7,002 bases of DNA from Thermoleophilia bacterium. GTDB lineage: Bacteria > Actinomycetota > Thermoleophilia > RBG-16-64-13. The DNA is taken from assembly GCA_016929985.1 (NCBI GenBank), contig JAFGIH010000799.1, positions 1 to 7,002 on the forward strand, written 5' to 3'. Below, in pieces: positions 1-6,437 of the stretch; the stretch's first letter is position 1; each line of letters opens with the position of its first letter. The position numbers and the translations under genes are program-made. The notes under the pieces are model-generated. The model ran no database searches and was not told the DNA's origin. It saw nothing but the letters and a program-made list of their open reading frames with translations.

Positions 1-261
1 AACCGAAGGCCTCCCGATACCTCGCATCTTGCCCTCATCAAGGTGGAGCTCCAGCGGCAGATACGTATTGTGCGGGGCATGCTGGCCCGGCACCGGCGTT
101 TCTCGTTCAACCGTGTCTTCGGAAGCGAACCGCCGCTCGTGCAGGCCCTCTCTGTCTTCGCGCTCCTGGACCTGTTGGCTCGAGGCGAGGTACGCGTGGC
201 GCAACGGGAGCTGTTTGGCGATATCGTGGTGACGACGGCCGATGTGAGCAAGACCGCCTGA
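1..261 (+). CDS. scpA: Segregation and condensation protein A, C-terminal part (5' end outside window)
   Basis: The frame is open from base 1 to the TGA at 259-261 and gives 86 residues. This is the C-terminal end of ScpA, the kleisin subunit that bridges the two Smc heads in the bacterial condensin complex Smc-ScpA-ScpB and helps condense and separate the chromosome. What is visible is the winged-helix domain that in this family contacts the Smc head. It has a basic helix (about residues 15-33), then a hydrophobic helix (VFALLDLLARGEV, residues 52-64) and the typical ending AQRELFGDIVV (67-77). Full-length ScpA is usually about 230-280 residues, so roughly two thirds is missing upstream. The ATG and GTG codons inside this stretch are not needed as starts. 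scpB following 18 bases downstream strongly supports the call. The truncation comes from the window edge, not from mutation. Confidence 0.92.
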   Translation, partial: NRRPPDTSHLALIKVELQRQIRIVRGMLARHRRFSFNRVFGSEPPLVQALSVFALLDLLARGEVRVAQRELFGDIVVTTADVSKTA

Positions 262-279
262 CGCGGATAGGAAACAGTA

Positions 280-873
280 GTGGAAGCCGGCGCACTCAGA
301 CAGAACATCGAGGCACTGCTCTTCGCGGCGGGCGAGCCAATTCAAGTGGAGACGCTACTGGCCGCTCTGTCGCTCTCTGGGCCGCTGGAGTGCGCAGCGG
401 TCGAGGCGGCGCTCGAGTCTTTGGCCTTGGAGTTCCCCGCCGGTGGTGACAGGGGCTTCGAGCTCGTCCGCTTGGCAGGCGGATGGGCCTTTCGCACCAA
501 CCCACTGTGCCGCACCGCCGTCTCGGCGCTGTTCGAGTTGCCGGAGGACTCCGGCCGGCTTTCGGCCGCCGCCATGGAGTGCCTCAGCATAGTCGCGTAC
601 CTGCAGCCCGTGACGCGCCCGCAGATCGCTGAGGTGCGGGGTGTGAACTCGGACTCGCCTATGCGGACCTTGGTTGACCGGGAGCTCATCACCGAGGTCG
701 GTCGGTCGCAGGCGGGGGGCGGAGCGGTGCTCTATGGCACAACGCCTCGGTTCGAGGCCATCTTCGGGTTGGCGGCACTGGACGATTTGCCACCTCTCGA
801 GGGGTTCGCACTCGGTGAGGAGCAGAAGGACGAGTTGCGCCGTCGTTTGGGCCTGCTAGCCACTCCCGACTGA
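280..873 (+). CDS. scpB: Segregation and condensation protein B
   Basis: This gene encodes 197 residues, the normal length for ScpB. ScpB dimerises, binds the middle of ScpA and so regulates the Smc condensin ring; it is cytoplasmic and associated with the nucleoid. The family pattern is clear. An N-terminal winged helix starts with IEALLFAAGEPI (residues 10-21). The second winged helix carries the hallmark LSIVAYLQPVTRPQI (102-116), then VRGVNSDSPMRTL (119-131), ELITEVGR (134-141) and YGTTPRFEAIFGL (152-164). The C-terminal 30 residues are acidic and variable. The start is GTG at 280, supported by an AGGA ribosome-binding site at 269-272 with 7 bases of spacing. It lies 18 bases after scpA, so the two are almost certainly cotranscribed and their products form one complex. 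Confidence 0.96.
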   Translation: MEAGALRQNIEALLFAAGEPIQVETLLAALSLSGPLECAAVEAALESLALEFPAGGDRGFELVRLAGGWAFRTNPLCRTAVSALFELPEDSGRLSAAAMECLSIVAYLQPVTRPQIAEVRGVNSDSPMRTLVDRELITEVGRSQAGGGAVLYGTTPRFEAIFGLAALDDLPPLEGFALGEEQKDELRRRLGLLATPD

Positions 874-896
874 GACATCGGGGATCGGGCCGACTC

Positions 897-1628
897 GTGA
901 GCGTGCGTCTGCAGAAATTCCTCGCCGAGGCGGGTCTGGGGTCTAGGAGGAGTTGCGAGGACCTTGTGCGGGCCGGCCGCGTGGCGGTGGATGGAATGGT
1001 CGCCGAACTGGGCTCCACGGTCGACCCAGGAACACAGGTGGTCACCCTCGATGGACGGCCGGTCGTTGCAGAGCACAAAGAATACTGGCTGCTCAACAAG
1101 CCGGCCGGGGTGCTGACGGCCGTCTCAGATGCTCGGGGCCGGCGGACCGTCGTGGAATGTGTGCCCGCGGGCGTGAGAGTCTTCCCGGTGGGCAGACTCG
1201 ATCTCAACACCACCGGCGTACTACTCCTCACCAACGATGGCGAGATCGCCGCCCGACTGCTTCATCCTCGCTATCATGTCCAGAAGGAATACTTGGCGAA
1301 CGTGCGAGGCAAGGTCGGCAAGGAAGCGCTGACCCTGCTCAGGCGGGGTGTCGAGTTGGAGGACGGCATGACGGCCCCCGCCACGGTGGAGGTCGCGCAC
1401 GTGAAGACCGGCGCCTCGGCCGCGCCGATGACTACGCTACGCATCACGATCCACGAAGGTCGCAAGCGGCAGGTGAGACGCATGCTGGAGAGCGTAGGGT
1501 ACGGAGTCGTGGCGCTCCATCGTTCTCGCTTCGATGGGCTCAGTGACATCGGACTGGCTCCCGGCGAGGTCCGGCGCCTCACCCAGGCCGAGATAGAGGC
1601 TCTGAAGGCGGCAGGCGTCGCTCGCTGA
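897..1628 (+). CDS. rluB: RluB/RsuA-family ribosomal RNA pseudouridine synthase
   Basis: This gene encodes 243 residues, typical for the RluB/YpuL branch. The family isomerises a single uridine to pseudouridine in rRNA; for RluB the target is in the peptidyl-transferase region of 23S rRNA. An N-terminal S4 RNA-binding domain covers about residues 1-50 (VRLQKFLAEAGLGSRRSCE at the start). The catalytic domain follows with YWLLNKPAGVL (63-73), then the active-site motif GRLDLNTTGVLLLTNDG (99-115), with Asp102 as the predicted nucleophile. The C-terminal signature is EGRKRQVRRMLE. The start is GTG at 897 with only a weak GGG ribosome-binding site at 887-889. A second in-frame GTG at 903 would shorten the protein by two residues. 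It lies 23 bases after scpB; scpA-scpB-rluB is a widely conserved neighbourhood. The exact rRNA target (RluB versus RsuA or RluF type) is inferred from context. Confidence 0.93.
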   Translation: MSVRLQKFLAEAGLGSRRSCEDLVRAGRVAVDGMVAELGSTVDPGTQVVTLDGRPVVAEHKEYWLLNKPAGVLTAVSDARGRRTVVECVPAGVRVFPVGRLDLNTTGVLLLTNDGEIAARLLHPRYHVQKEYLANVRGKVGKEALTLLRRGVELEDGMTAPATVEVAHVKTGASAAPMTTLRITIHEGRKRQVRRMLESVGYGVVALHRSRFDGLSDIGLAPGEVRRLTQAEIEALKAAGVAR

Positions 1629-1640
1629 GCTTTCCTGCTC

Positions 1641-1646
1641 TATACT
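1641..1646 (+). promoter_or_regulatory. Possible -10 promoter box upstream of hisC
   Basis: TATACT matches five of six bases of the bacterial -10 consensus and stands out as an AT-rich patch in GC-rich DNA, 13 bases after the rluB stop. No good -35 hexamer is visible: the six bases 17 bp upstream (1618-1623) read TCGCTC. There is no correctly placed extended TG either. If it works, transcription would begin near 1653, at the foot of the hairpin described next, and would drive the hisC-aroF-tyrA-aroA-cmk block. The motif is real; its function is inference. Confidence 0.35.
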
Positions 1647-1652
1647 GTTGGT

Positions 1653-1683
1653 TCCCCCTCGGGCCTGACAGGTGCGGGGGGGA
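1653..1683 (+). promoter_or_regulatory. Strong GC-rich hairpin in the rluB-hisC gap
   Basis: CCCCC at 1654-1658 pairs with the G run at 1676-1682, and the stem continues inward to CCT (1664-1666) pairing with AGG (1670-1672) around a GAC loop. I count about 13-14 pairs, including two G-U wobbles, with two single-base bulges (G1661 and G1674). The stem is not followed by a run of T, so it is not a canonical intrinsic terminator. It could be a T-less terminator after rluB, a 5'-end stem that stabilises the hisC mRNA, or part of an attenuator. It is the only strong structure I see between genes here. I found no T-box or known riboswitch signature. Confidence 0.45.
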
Positions 1684-1730
1684 TGATGGCAGATAGAGCG
1701 ATTCGTCACAGACCTGCGGAGCGATCATGA
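1683..1730 (+). CDS. Possible 15-codon leader ORF overlapping the hisC start
   Basis: An ATG at 1683 (with a second in-frame ATG at 1686) opens a frame encoding MMADRAIRHRPAERS. Its TGA at 1728-1730 overlaps the hisC start codon in an ATGA arrangement. Such overlaps often couple translation of two ORFs. The G run at 1676-1682 could act as a ribosome-binding site but sits too close to either ATG and is locked in the hairpin stem. The peptide has one His and no Phe, Tyr or Trp, so it does not look like an attenuator peptide for histidine or aromatic supply. A frame this short can occur by chance; I regard it as a candidate only. Confidence 0.15.
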   Translation: MMADRAIRHRPAERS

Positions 1731-2887
1731 GACTCAACCCCGTGCTGGAAAGACTCACCCCTTACCGCGCCGGCCCACCGCTGGCTGAAGTGAGGCGGCG
1801 ATACCAGCTGGACAGGATCTCGATACTCTCTGCCAACGAGGTGCCGTGGGGCCCGTTCCCTGAGGTCGTCGAAGCCATGAAGGGTGTTCTCGACGGTCTC
1901 AACCGCTACCCCGACGGTGCGTGCAACGAACTGCGCGACATCATCGCGGAGCAACGGGGCGTAGATGCAGAATGTGTCACGTTCGGTAACGGGTCCTGTG
2001 AACTCCTCATGCTCTTGGGCCAGGCGTTCCTGAGCCCACAGCACCACGTGGTGTTCCCACATCCGTCGTTCGTGATGTATCGCCTCATCGCATTGGCTAA
2101 CGGAGCCCCTTATGCAGCGGTGCCCCTCAAAGACCTCGACTACGATCTGGACGGCATGTTGGCCGCCGTGCGCGAGAACACCAGCCTCCTCATAATCTGT
2201 AATCCTAACAACCCCACCGGTAGCTACTTGGAGCCGGAGGTCATGCGAGGATTCATCGAGAGTGTCCCCCCCGAAGTGGTGATAGTGCTTGACGAGGCCT
2301 ATGACGAGTTCGTCACCTCTCCCAGGCATGAGGAGTCGGCGGCTTGGTTGAAAGACCACCCGAATCTGGTGATCCTTCACACTTTCTCCAAGGTGTACGG
2401 CCTGGCCGGTCTGCGTGTTGGTTACGGGATCGCCCATCCCGACGTGGTGCAGGCGCTCGACAAGATCCGCCAGCCCTTCAACGTCGATTCACTCGCGCAG
2501 GTGGCGGCGGTCACGTCACTGCGGCTCCCCGAACGGATGGAAGAACGACGCCGGCGCATCGCAGAGGAGAGAGACCGTGTAGCGGCTCGCCTCGGCCAGA
2601 TGGGCATCGGCTACCATCCGAGTGAGGCGAACTTCCTGCTCGTAGACGTGACCGGTTTGGGGATACCCGGTCCGGAAGCCGCGCAGGCACTGCTCGAACG
2701 AGGTGTTCTGACCCGGTCGGGGTACGCGATGGATTGCCCGGGATGGATCCGGGTTACCATAGGTGAAGTGGAGGAGGGGGACCAGTTCCTTTCCGCGATA
2801 GCGGAGTTGCGCACCGCGGAAGGTGGGGCGCAGCCCCCACATGCCGTCGATGGTCTGAGCGCTGAGGCCTTGAGCCCGGAGAGTTGA
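1727..2887 (+). CDS. hisC: Histidinol-phosphate/aromatic aminotransferase (class II, PLP-dependent)
   Basis: This gene encodes a 386-residue fold-type I PLP aminotransferase of the HisC family, a cytoplasmic enzyme. HisC converts imidazole-acetol phosphate to histidinol phosphate with glutamate as donor. Homologues in aromatic operons also aminate 4-hydroxyphenylpyruvate and phenylpyruvate. Visible motifs are SANEVPWGP (35-43), NRYPDG (59-64), GNGSCELL (87-94), CNPNNPTG (158-165), VLDEAY (187-192, with Asp189 facing the pyridine nitrogen), HTFSKVYGLAGLRVGY (218-233, with Lys222 as PLP lysine and Arg230 for the phosphate) and Arg342 for the substrate carboxylate. The ATG at 1727 has GGAG at 1718-1721, 5 bases of spacing. 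Most HisC proteins are about 350-360 residues; residues 362-386 here form an extra Pro/Ala/Glu/Ser-rich tail. Sitting ahead of aroF and tyrA, it probably serves tyrosine and phenylalanine synthesis, perhaps together with histidine. Family membership is sure; substrate preference is inferred. Confidence 0.9.
   Translation: MRLNPVLERLTPYRAGPPLAEVRRRYQLDRISILSANEVPWGPFPEVVEAMKGVLDGLNRYPDGACNELRDIIAEQRGVDAECVTFGNGSCELLMLLGQAFLSPQHHVVFPHPSFVMYRLIALANGAPYAAVPLKDLDYDLDGMLAAVRENTSLLIICNPNNPTGSYLEPEVMRGFIESVPPEVVIVLDEAYDEFVTSPRHEESAAWLKDHPNLVILHTFSKVYGLAGLRVGYGIAHPDVVQALDKIRQPFNVDSLAQVAAVTSLRLPERMEERRRRIAEERDRVAARLGQMGIGYHPSEANFLLVDVTGLGIPGPEAAQALLERGVLTRSGYAMDCPGWIRVTIGEVEEGDQFLSAIAELRTAEGGAQPPHAVDGLSAEALSPES
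2878..2883 (+). promoter_or_regulatory. Ribosome-binding site deciding the aroF start
   Basis: GGAGAG lies 5 bases before the ATG at 2889, inside the last codons of hisC. It supports 2889 over the downstream in-frame ATGs at 2910 and 2913, which align better with the N-terminus of the Thermotoga enzyme as I recall it but have no comparable site. Confidence 0.7.
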
Positions 2888-2888
2888 T

Positions 2889-3926
2889 ATGGAAACACGC
2901 AGCACAGAGATGATGATCGTCATGCAGGAGACGGCCACCACGGAGGACGTGGACCGTATCCTCGAACTGCTTGAGAGTGCCGGGGCACGGGGGCACGTGT
3001 CTACCGGCGACTTGGTGACCGTGATAGGCATCATGGGGGAGAGGGACGTCATCGCCGGGCTTCCGCTCGAAGCGTATCCGGGGGTCGACAAGGTCCTTCC
3101 CATCCTGCGCCCCTACAAACTCGTCAGCAGAGAATTCCGCCACTCCGATACGGTCATCACCGTGGGTGGCACCAAGCTCGGCGGGGGCCACATCGCCCTC
3201 ATCGCGGGACCATGCTCGGTAGAAAGCCGGGAACAGTTGCTCGAAGCGGCCACCATCGTCAAAGAGGGCGGCGCCACGATGCTCCGAGGGGGCGCGTTCA
3301 AGCCCCGCACGTCGCCTTACGCCTTCCAGGGCCTCGGAGTCGAAGGCCTTAAGATACTGGCCGAAGCGCGGGAGATGTCTGGACTGCCAGTGGTGACCGA
3401 GCTTATGGATCCCCGTCACCTGGACGACGTAGCTAGGTACTCGGACATCATCCAGATCGGCGCCCGCAATATGCAGAACTTCCAGCTGCTCTCGGCCGTC
3501 GGCGAGGTGGACCGGCCGGTGCTCCTCAAGCGCGGTTTGGCCGCCACCATCGACGAGCTGCTCATGGCTGCCGAATACATCGTGAAGGAAGGCAACGACC
3601 AGGTCATCCTCTGTGAGCGGGGTATCCGTACGTTCGAGACGGCGACCCGCAACACGTTGGATATCTCGGCTGTGCCGATCATCAAACAGCGCAGTCACCT
3701 TCCCGTGGTCGTCGACCCGAGCCACGCCACCGGCAAAGTAGACTTGGTGGAGCCGTTATCGCTAGCGGCGATCGTGGCCGGCGCGGACGGCATCATGATC
3801 GAGATGCATCCCACTCCCGAGCTGGCGCTGTCCGACGGGGCTCAGTCTCTCGACCCCCGTCAGTTCTCCGCGGTGTCGGCCAGGATCAGAGACGTGGTGG
3901 CCTGGGCAGGAAAGACACTGGGCTAG
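2889..3926 (+). CDS. aroF: 3-deoxy-7-phosphoheptulonate (DAHP) synthase, type I-beta with N-terminal regulatory domain
   Basis: This 345-residue enzyme catalyses the first shikimate-pathway step: phosphoenolpyruvate plus erythrose 4-phosphate gives DAHP. Residues about 8-75 form the ferredoxin-like domain seen in the Thermotoga maritima enzyme, which there mediates tyrosine/phenylalanine inhibition. The linker RPYKLVSREF (74-83) leads into the TIM barrel. Catalytic features are present: IAGPCSVE (105-112), KPRTSPY (138-144, with Lys138 and Arg140), IGARNMQNF (190-198), LLKRG (212-216), CERGIRTFE (242-250), DPSH (276-279) and LSDGAQSLD (314-322). The four expected metal ligands are all there: Cys109, His279, Glu305 and Asp316, each 7 residues beyond the Thermotoga positions as I recall them. 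No chorismate mutase domain is fused. It starts 1 base after the hisC stop and ends 5 bases before tyrA, so it is surely in the same operon. The symbol follows common use; aroG or aroA(f) are also used for this family. Confidence 0.95.
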   Translation: METRSTEMMIVMQETATTEDVDRILELLESAGARGHVSTGDLVTVIGIMGERDVIAGLPLEAYPGVDKVLPILRPYKLVSREFRHSDTVITVGGTKLGGGHIALIAGPCSVESREQLLEAATIVKEGGATMLRGGAFKPRTSPYAFQGLGVEGLKILAEAREMSGLPVVTELMDPRHLDDVARYSDIIQIGARNMQNFQLLSAVGEVDRPVLLKRGLAATIDELLMAAEYIVKEGNDQVILCERGIRTFETATRNTLDISAVPIIKQRSHLPVVVDPSHATGKVDLVEPLSLAAIVAGADGIMIEMHPTPELALSDGAQSLDPRQFSAVSARIRDVVAWAGKTLG

Positions 3927-3931
3927 CCGCC

Positions 3932-5068
3932 ATGAATGACGTGCGGACGCACAGCGGAGTCCACCGGCTCGCCGTGATCGGGGTCGGGATGATGGGGGGC
4001 AGCATCGCGCTCGCCGCCCAAAACCGCGGCCATGTAGACGAGGTCGTCGGTTTTGACACCGACGCGGCGGCTCTTGAAAACGCCTTGGAGCAGGGAGTGA
4101 TCATGGAGGCGGCCGCGAGCGCCGCCGAAGCGGCTGCGTATGCAGACCTGGTAGTGGTGTCGACGCCGGTGCGCAGCATCCCCACTCTAGTGGAGGAATG
4201 TGCGGCCGCCGAGCCCCGTCCCCGCCTTATCACCGACACCGGCAGCACCAAGTCGGCCATCATGGGGAACCTCTCACCGCATGCGAGATCGCTCTTCATC
4301 GGGGGCCACCCTATGTGTGGCGGAGCAGACTCAGGCGTCAAGTACGCCCGGGCCGACCTGTTCGAGGGCTCCCCGTATTTCCTTTGCACCACGGGAGCAG
4401 CCTTCCCCAAGCTCTACGAGATGCTGCAGCAGTTCGTCTTGGATCTGGGCGCCAGGCCCACGCACATCGACGCCGCCGCCCACGATCGCATCCTGGGCGT
4501 CATCAGCCACCTGCCGCACGTCTTGGCGAACGTCCTTATGGAGCACGCGGGATCGTACTCCGCCGGTGGCAGACGAGCCCTACAGTGGGTGGGCGCCAGT
4601 TTCACCGACCTCACTCGGGTGGCGGGAGCCAACCCGCCCATGTGGCGTGACATCTTCTTGGAGAACCGTGAAGCTCTGGCAGAGTCCATCTGCTCCGTTT
4701 CAAGCGAGCTCCAAGCCTTCGCATCGTACCTCCAGGAGAGCGACGATGCCGCCATCGCAGAGGCAATCGATTCCGCGGCTGCCTACCGCCAGGAGATGCT
4801 CGAGCTGGCCGACCTCACGCCGGATACCCTCTACAGGGTGACGGTGCGCGTGCCGGACCGTCCGGGTTCCATCTCCCGGGTCATGACGGCCCTTGGCGAG
4901 GCACGCATCAACGTGGAGGATCTCACGCTGCATCACATGAGCAGGAGTATGGGTGGCGATCTCGTTCTTTTCATCGACGGCTTGGAGAATGCGGAGCGGG
5001 CGGGCGCCCTCCTGAACGGTTTGGGCTATCCGTCCCGCGTGGACCTCATGGGGGATGGCGGTGAATGA
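3932..5068 (+). CDS. tyrA: Prephenate dehydrogenase with C-terminal ACT domain
   Basis: This 378-residue enzyme oxidatively decarboxylates prephenate to 4-hydroxyphenylpyruvate for tyrosine synthesis. The N-terminal Rossmann fold has AVIGVGMMGGS (14-24; GxGxxG at 17, 19 and 22) followed by Asp42 in VGFDTD, which favours NAD+ over NADP+. Other family blocks are TDTGSTK (101-107), GGHPMCGGADSG (124-135, His126), GVISHLPH (189-196) and NPPMWRDIFLEN (234-245), where Arg239 probably binds the substrate. Residues about 300-372 form an ACT domain (VPDRPGSISRV, then INVEDL), the usual amino-acid sensor and here probably for tyrosine. No chorismate mutase domain is fused. The ATG at 3932 has only a weak ribosome-binding site (GGG at 3920-3922), so translation may be coupled to aroF, whose stop is 5 bases upstream. 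An in-frame GTG at 3941 is a weaker alternative. Arogenate use cannot be excluded from sequence alone. Confidence 0.94.
   Translation: MNDVRTHSGVHRLAVIGVGMMGGSIALAAQNRGHVDEVVGFDTDAAALENALEQGVIMEAAASAAEAAAYADLVVVSTPVRSIPTLVEECAAAEPRPRLITDTGSTKSAIMGNLSPHARSLFIGGHPMCGGADSGVKYARADLFEGSPYFLCTTGAAFPKLYEMLQQFVLDLGARPTHIDAAAHDRILGVISHLPHVLANVLMEHAGSYSAGGRRALQWVGASFTDLTRVAGANPPMWRDIFLENREALAESICSVSSELQAFASYLQESDDAAIAEAIDSAAAYRQEMLELADLTPDTLYRVTVRVPDRPGSISRVMTALGEARINVEDLTLHHMSRSMGGDLVLFIDGLENAERAGALLNGLGYPSRVDLMGDGGE
5050..5054 (+). promoter_or_regulatory. Ribosome-binding site near the aroA start
   Basis: A GGGGG run inside the tyrA 3' end directly abuts the ATG at 5055, too close to serve it well. 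It lies 6 bases before an in-frame GTG at 5061, normal spacing. This makes the GTG a credible true start, two residues shorter than the ATG model. Confidence 0.4.
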
Positions 5069-6437
5069 GGCTGCCGCGGGAGGCCTGTTTCTTCCCGCGA
5101 CCAAGGGTCTGCGGGGGGTTCTCCGCGTGCCGGGTGACAAGTCCGTGTCGCACAGGGCCATACTGCTGGGCGCGGTCAACGATGGCCCTGTGGAAGTTAG
5201 CGGCTTTCTGCGCTCGGCCGACACCATGGCGACGGTGGCAGCCGCAAGAGCCCTGGGCGTCCAAGTGGAAGAGCGCGGAAGCGCCGGTACCGACCTCGTG
5301 GTGCACGGCGCCGGCTGGGAAGGGTTGCGAGAGCCCGAAGACGTGGTGGACGTCGCCAACTCCGGTACCCTCATGCGACTACTACCCGGCTTGGTGGCTT
5401 CACGCGACTTCTTGTGCGTACTCACCGGCGATGCGAGCATCAGACGTAGGCCCATGGCCCGCATCCTCGAGCCCCTGGCCGCCATGGGGGTTATCGTCGT
5501 CGGCCGCAAGGGCAACACTCTGCCGCCCATTGCCATCCGCGGCGGCGTCCTCCGCGCTGCCGAGCACCGTCTGAAAGTGGCTTCCGCGCAGGTCAAGTCG
5601 TGTCTGATACTCGCCGGGCTGCGCGCGGACGGTGAGACCACCATCTGGGAACCGGCTCCGTCGCGCGATCACACCGAGCGCATGATCGCGTACGCCGGGG
5701 CACGGGTTGAACGTGAGGGGACACCAGACGGGCCCGGCGTGATCAAAGTCAGCCCGGTGGAAAGGCTGGACATGGGCCCGATCGCGGTGCCGGCGGACTT
5801 CAGCTCGGCCGCTTTCTTCTTGGTGGCGGCGTCGTTGATCCCGGATTCCGAGGTCACCGTCAGCGGGGTAGGCTTGAATCCTTCTCGCACCGGTCTGCTG
5901 CGCGTCCTTGGGCGAATGGGAGCGCAGATCCAGATAGAGCCGGCCGACATGATGGGCCCGGAGCCTGTCGGCGACGTGACCGCGCGTTCGTGCGATCTCG
6001 TAGCCACTGATGTGGATGCTGACGAAGTGCCAAGTCTCATCGACGAACTGCCTCTCTTCCTGCTGGCGGCCGCGAGAAGCCGAGGTATCTCACACCTGCG
6101 GGGAGCCGCGGAATTGCGCGCCAAAGAAAGCGACCGCCTGCACGCCATGGCCGTACTGTTGCAGGCTCTGGGCGTGTCGGTCGCGGAGCATCCCGATGGT
6201 ATGGACGTCAGCGGCGACCCAGGTGGTTGGAGCGAGGGGGCTGTGAAGGCGGAACGCGATCACCGGCTGGCCATGGTGGGCGCCATCGCGGGAGCCGCAT
6301 CGCGCTCCGGGGTCTACGTTGACGACCTCGACTGCATCGGCGTCTCGTATCCCGGCTTCGTGGAGAGTCTGGCGTCGCTGGGAGGCGAGTGGAGTTCTGA
6401 GCCACCCAAGAACGACGACCATGGAGACCCTCGATGA
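5055..6437 (+). CDS. aroA: 3-phosphoshikimate 1-carboxyvinyltransferase (EPSP synthase), class II-like
   Basis: This 460-residue enzyme transfers the enolpyruvyl group of PEP to shikimate 3-phosphate, the sixth shikimate-pathway step. Binding and catalytic motifs are intact: PGDKSVSHRA (26-35; Lys29, Ser30, Arg34), NSGTLMRLL (102-110), SAQVKS (177-182), SRDHTERM (203-210), NPSRTG (275-280), IDELP (329-333, Asp330), AKESDRL (356-362, Lys357 and Glu358) and DHRLAM (402-407). GDKS, SAQVK and RDHTE match the class II pattern typified by the Agrobacterium CP4 enzyme; the fourth class II motif, N-x-T-R, reads NPSR here. The Gly104 position, which is Ala in CP4, is Gly. The length is near the top of the family range (about 425-455) because of short extensions at both ends. 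The ATG at 5055 overlaps tyrA by 14 bases; the GTG at 5061 (8-base overlap) is equally plausible. Translation is probably coupled to tyrA. Confidence 0.95.
   Translation: MAVNEAAAGGLFLPATKGLRGVLRVPGDKSVSHRAILLGAVNDGPVEVSGFLRSADTMATVAAARALGVQVEERGSAGTDLVVHGAGWEGLREPEDVVDVANSGTLMRLLPGLVASRDFLCVLTGDASIRRRPMARILEPLAAMGVIVVGRKGNTLPPIAIRGGVLRAAEHRLKVASAQVKSCLILAGLRADGETTIWEPAPSRDHTERMIAYAGARVEREGTPDGPGVIKVSPVERLDMGPIAVPADFSSAAFFLVAASLIPDSEVTVSGVGLNPSRTGLLRVLGRMGAQIQIEPADMMGPEPVGDVTARSCDLVATDVDADEVPSLIDELPLFLLAAARSRGISHLRGAAELRAKESDRLHAMAVLLQALGVSVAEHPDGMDVSGDPGGWSEGAVKAERDHRLAMVGAIAGAASRSGVYVDDLDCIGVSYPGFVESLASLGGEWSSEPPKNDDHGDPR

Noticed and set aside
551..568. CGGCCG-rich inverted repeat in scpB
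   Set aside because: Only about five pairs form, within coding sequence made of Gly, Arg and Ala codons; this is expected by chance at this base composition.
953..1546. 197-codon + strand frame inside rluB
   Set aside because: It is out of frame with the conserved pseudouridine synthase, and its Arg/Gly-rich translation is a GC-driven shadow.
1651..1726. T-box, amino-acid riboswitch or classical attenuator ahead of hisC
   Set aside because: I see no T-box consensus, no run of His or aromatic codons in the small frame, and no terminator/antiterminator pair with a T run.
1706..2437. 243-codon open frame on the - strand opposite hisC
   Set aside because: It is antisense to conserved hisC motifs and no protein family is recognisable.
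2754..3725. 323-codon open frame on the - strand opposite aroF
   Set aside because: It lies fully antisense to a clear DAHP synthase with all catalytic residues. Long antisense frames are expected in GC-rich coding DNA, and its His/Asp/Arg-rich translation shows no recognisable domain.
4200..4841. 213-codon + strand frame inside tyrA
   Set aside because: It is out of frame with conserved prephenate dehydrogenase blocks, and its Ser/Pro/Arg/Trp-rich translation has no domain.
4700..5644. 314-codon open frame on the - strand across tyrA and aroA
   Set aside because: It spans the junction of two well-supported + strand genes, has a Ser/Arg/Pro/Thr-rich composition typical of a shadow frame, and no motif.
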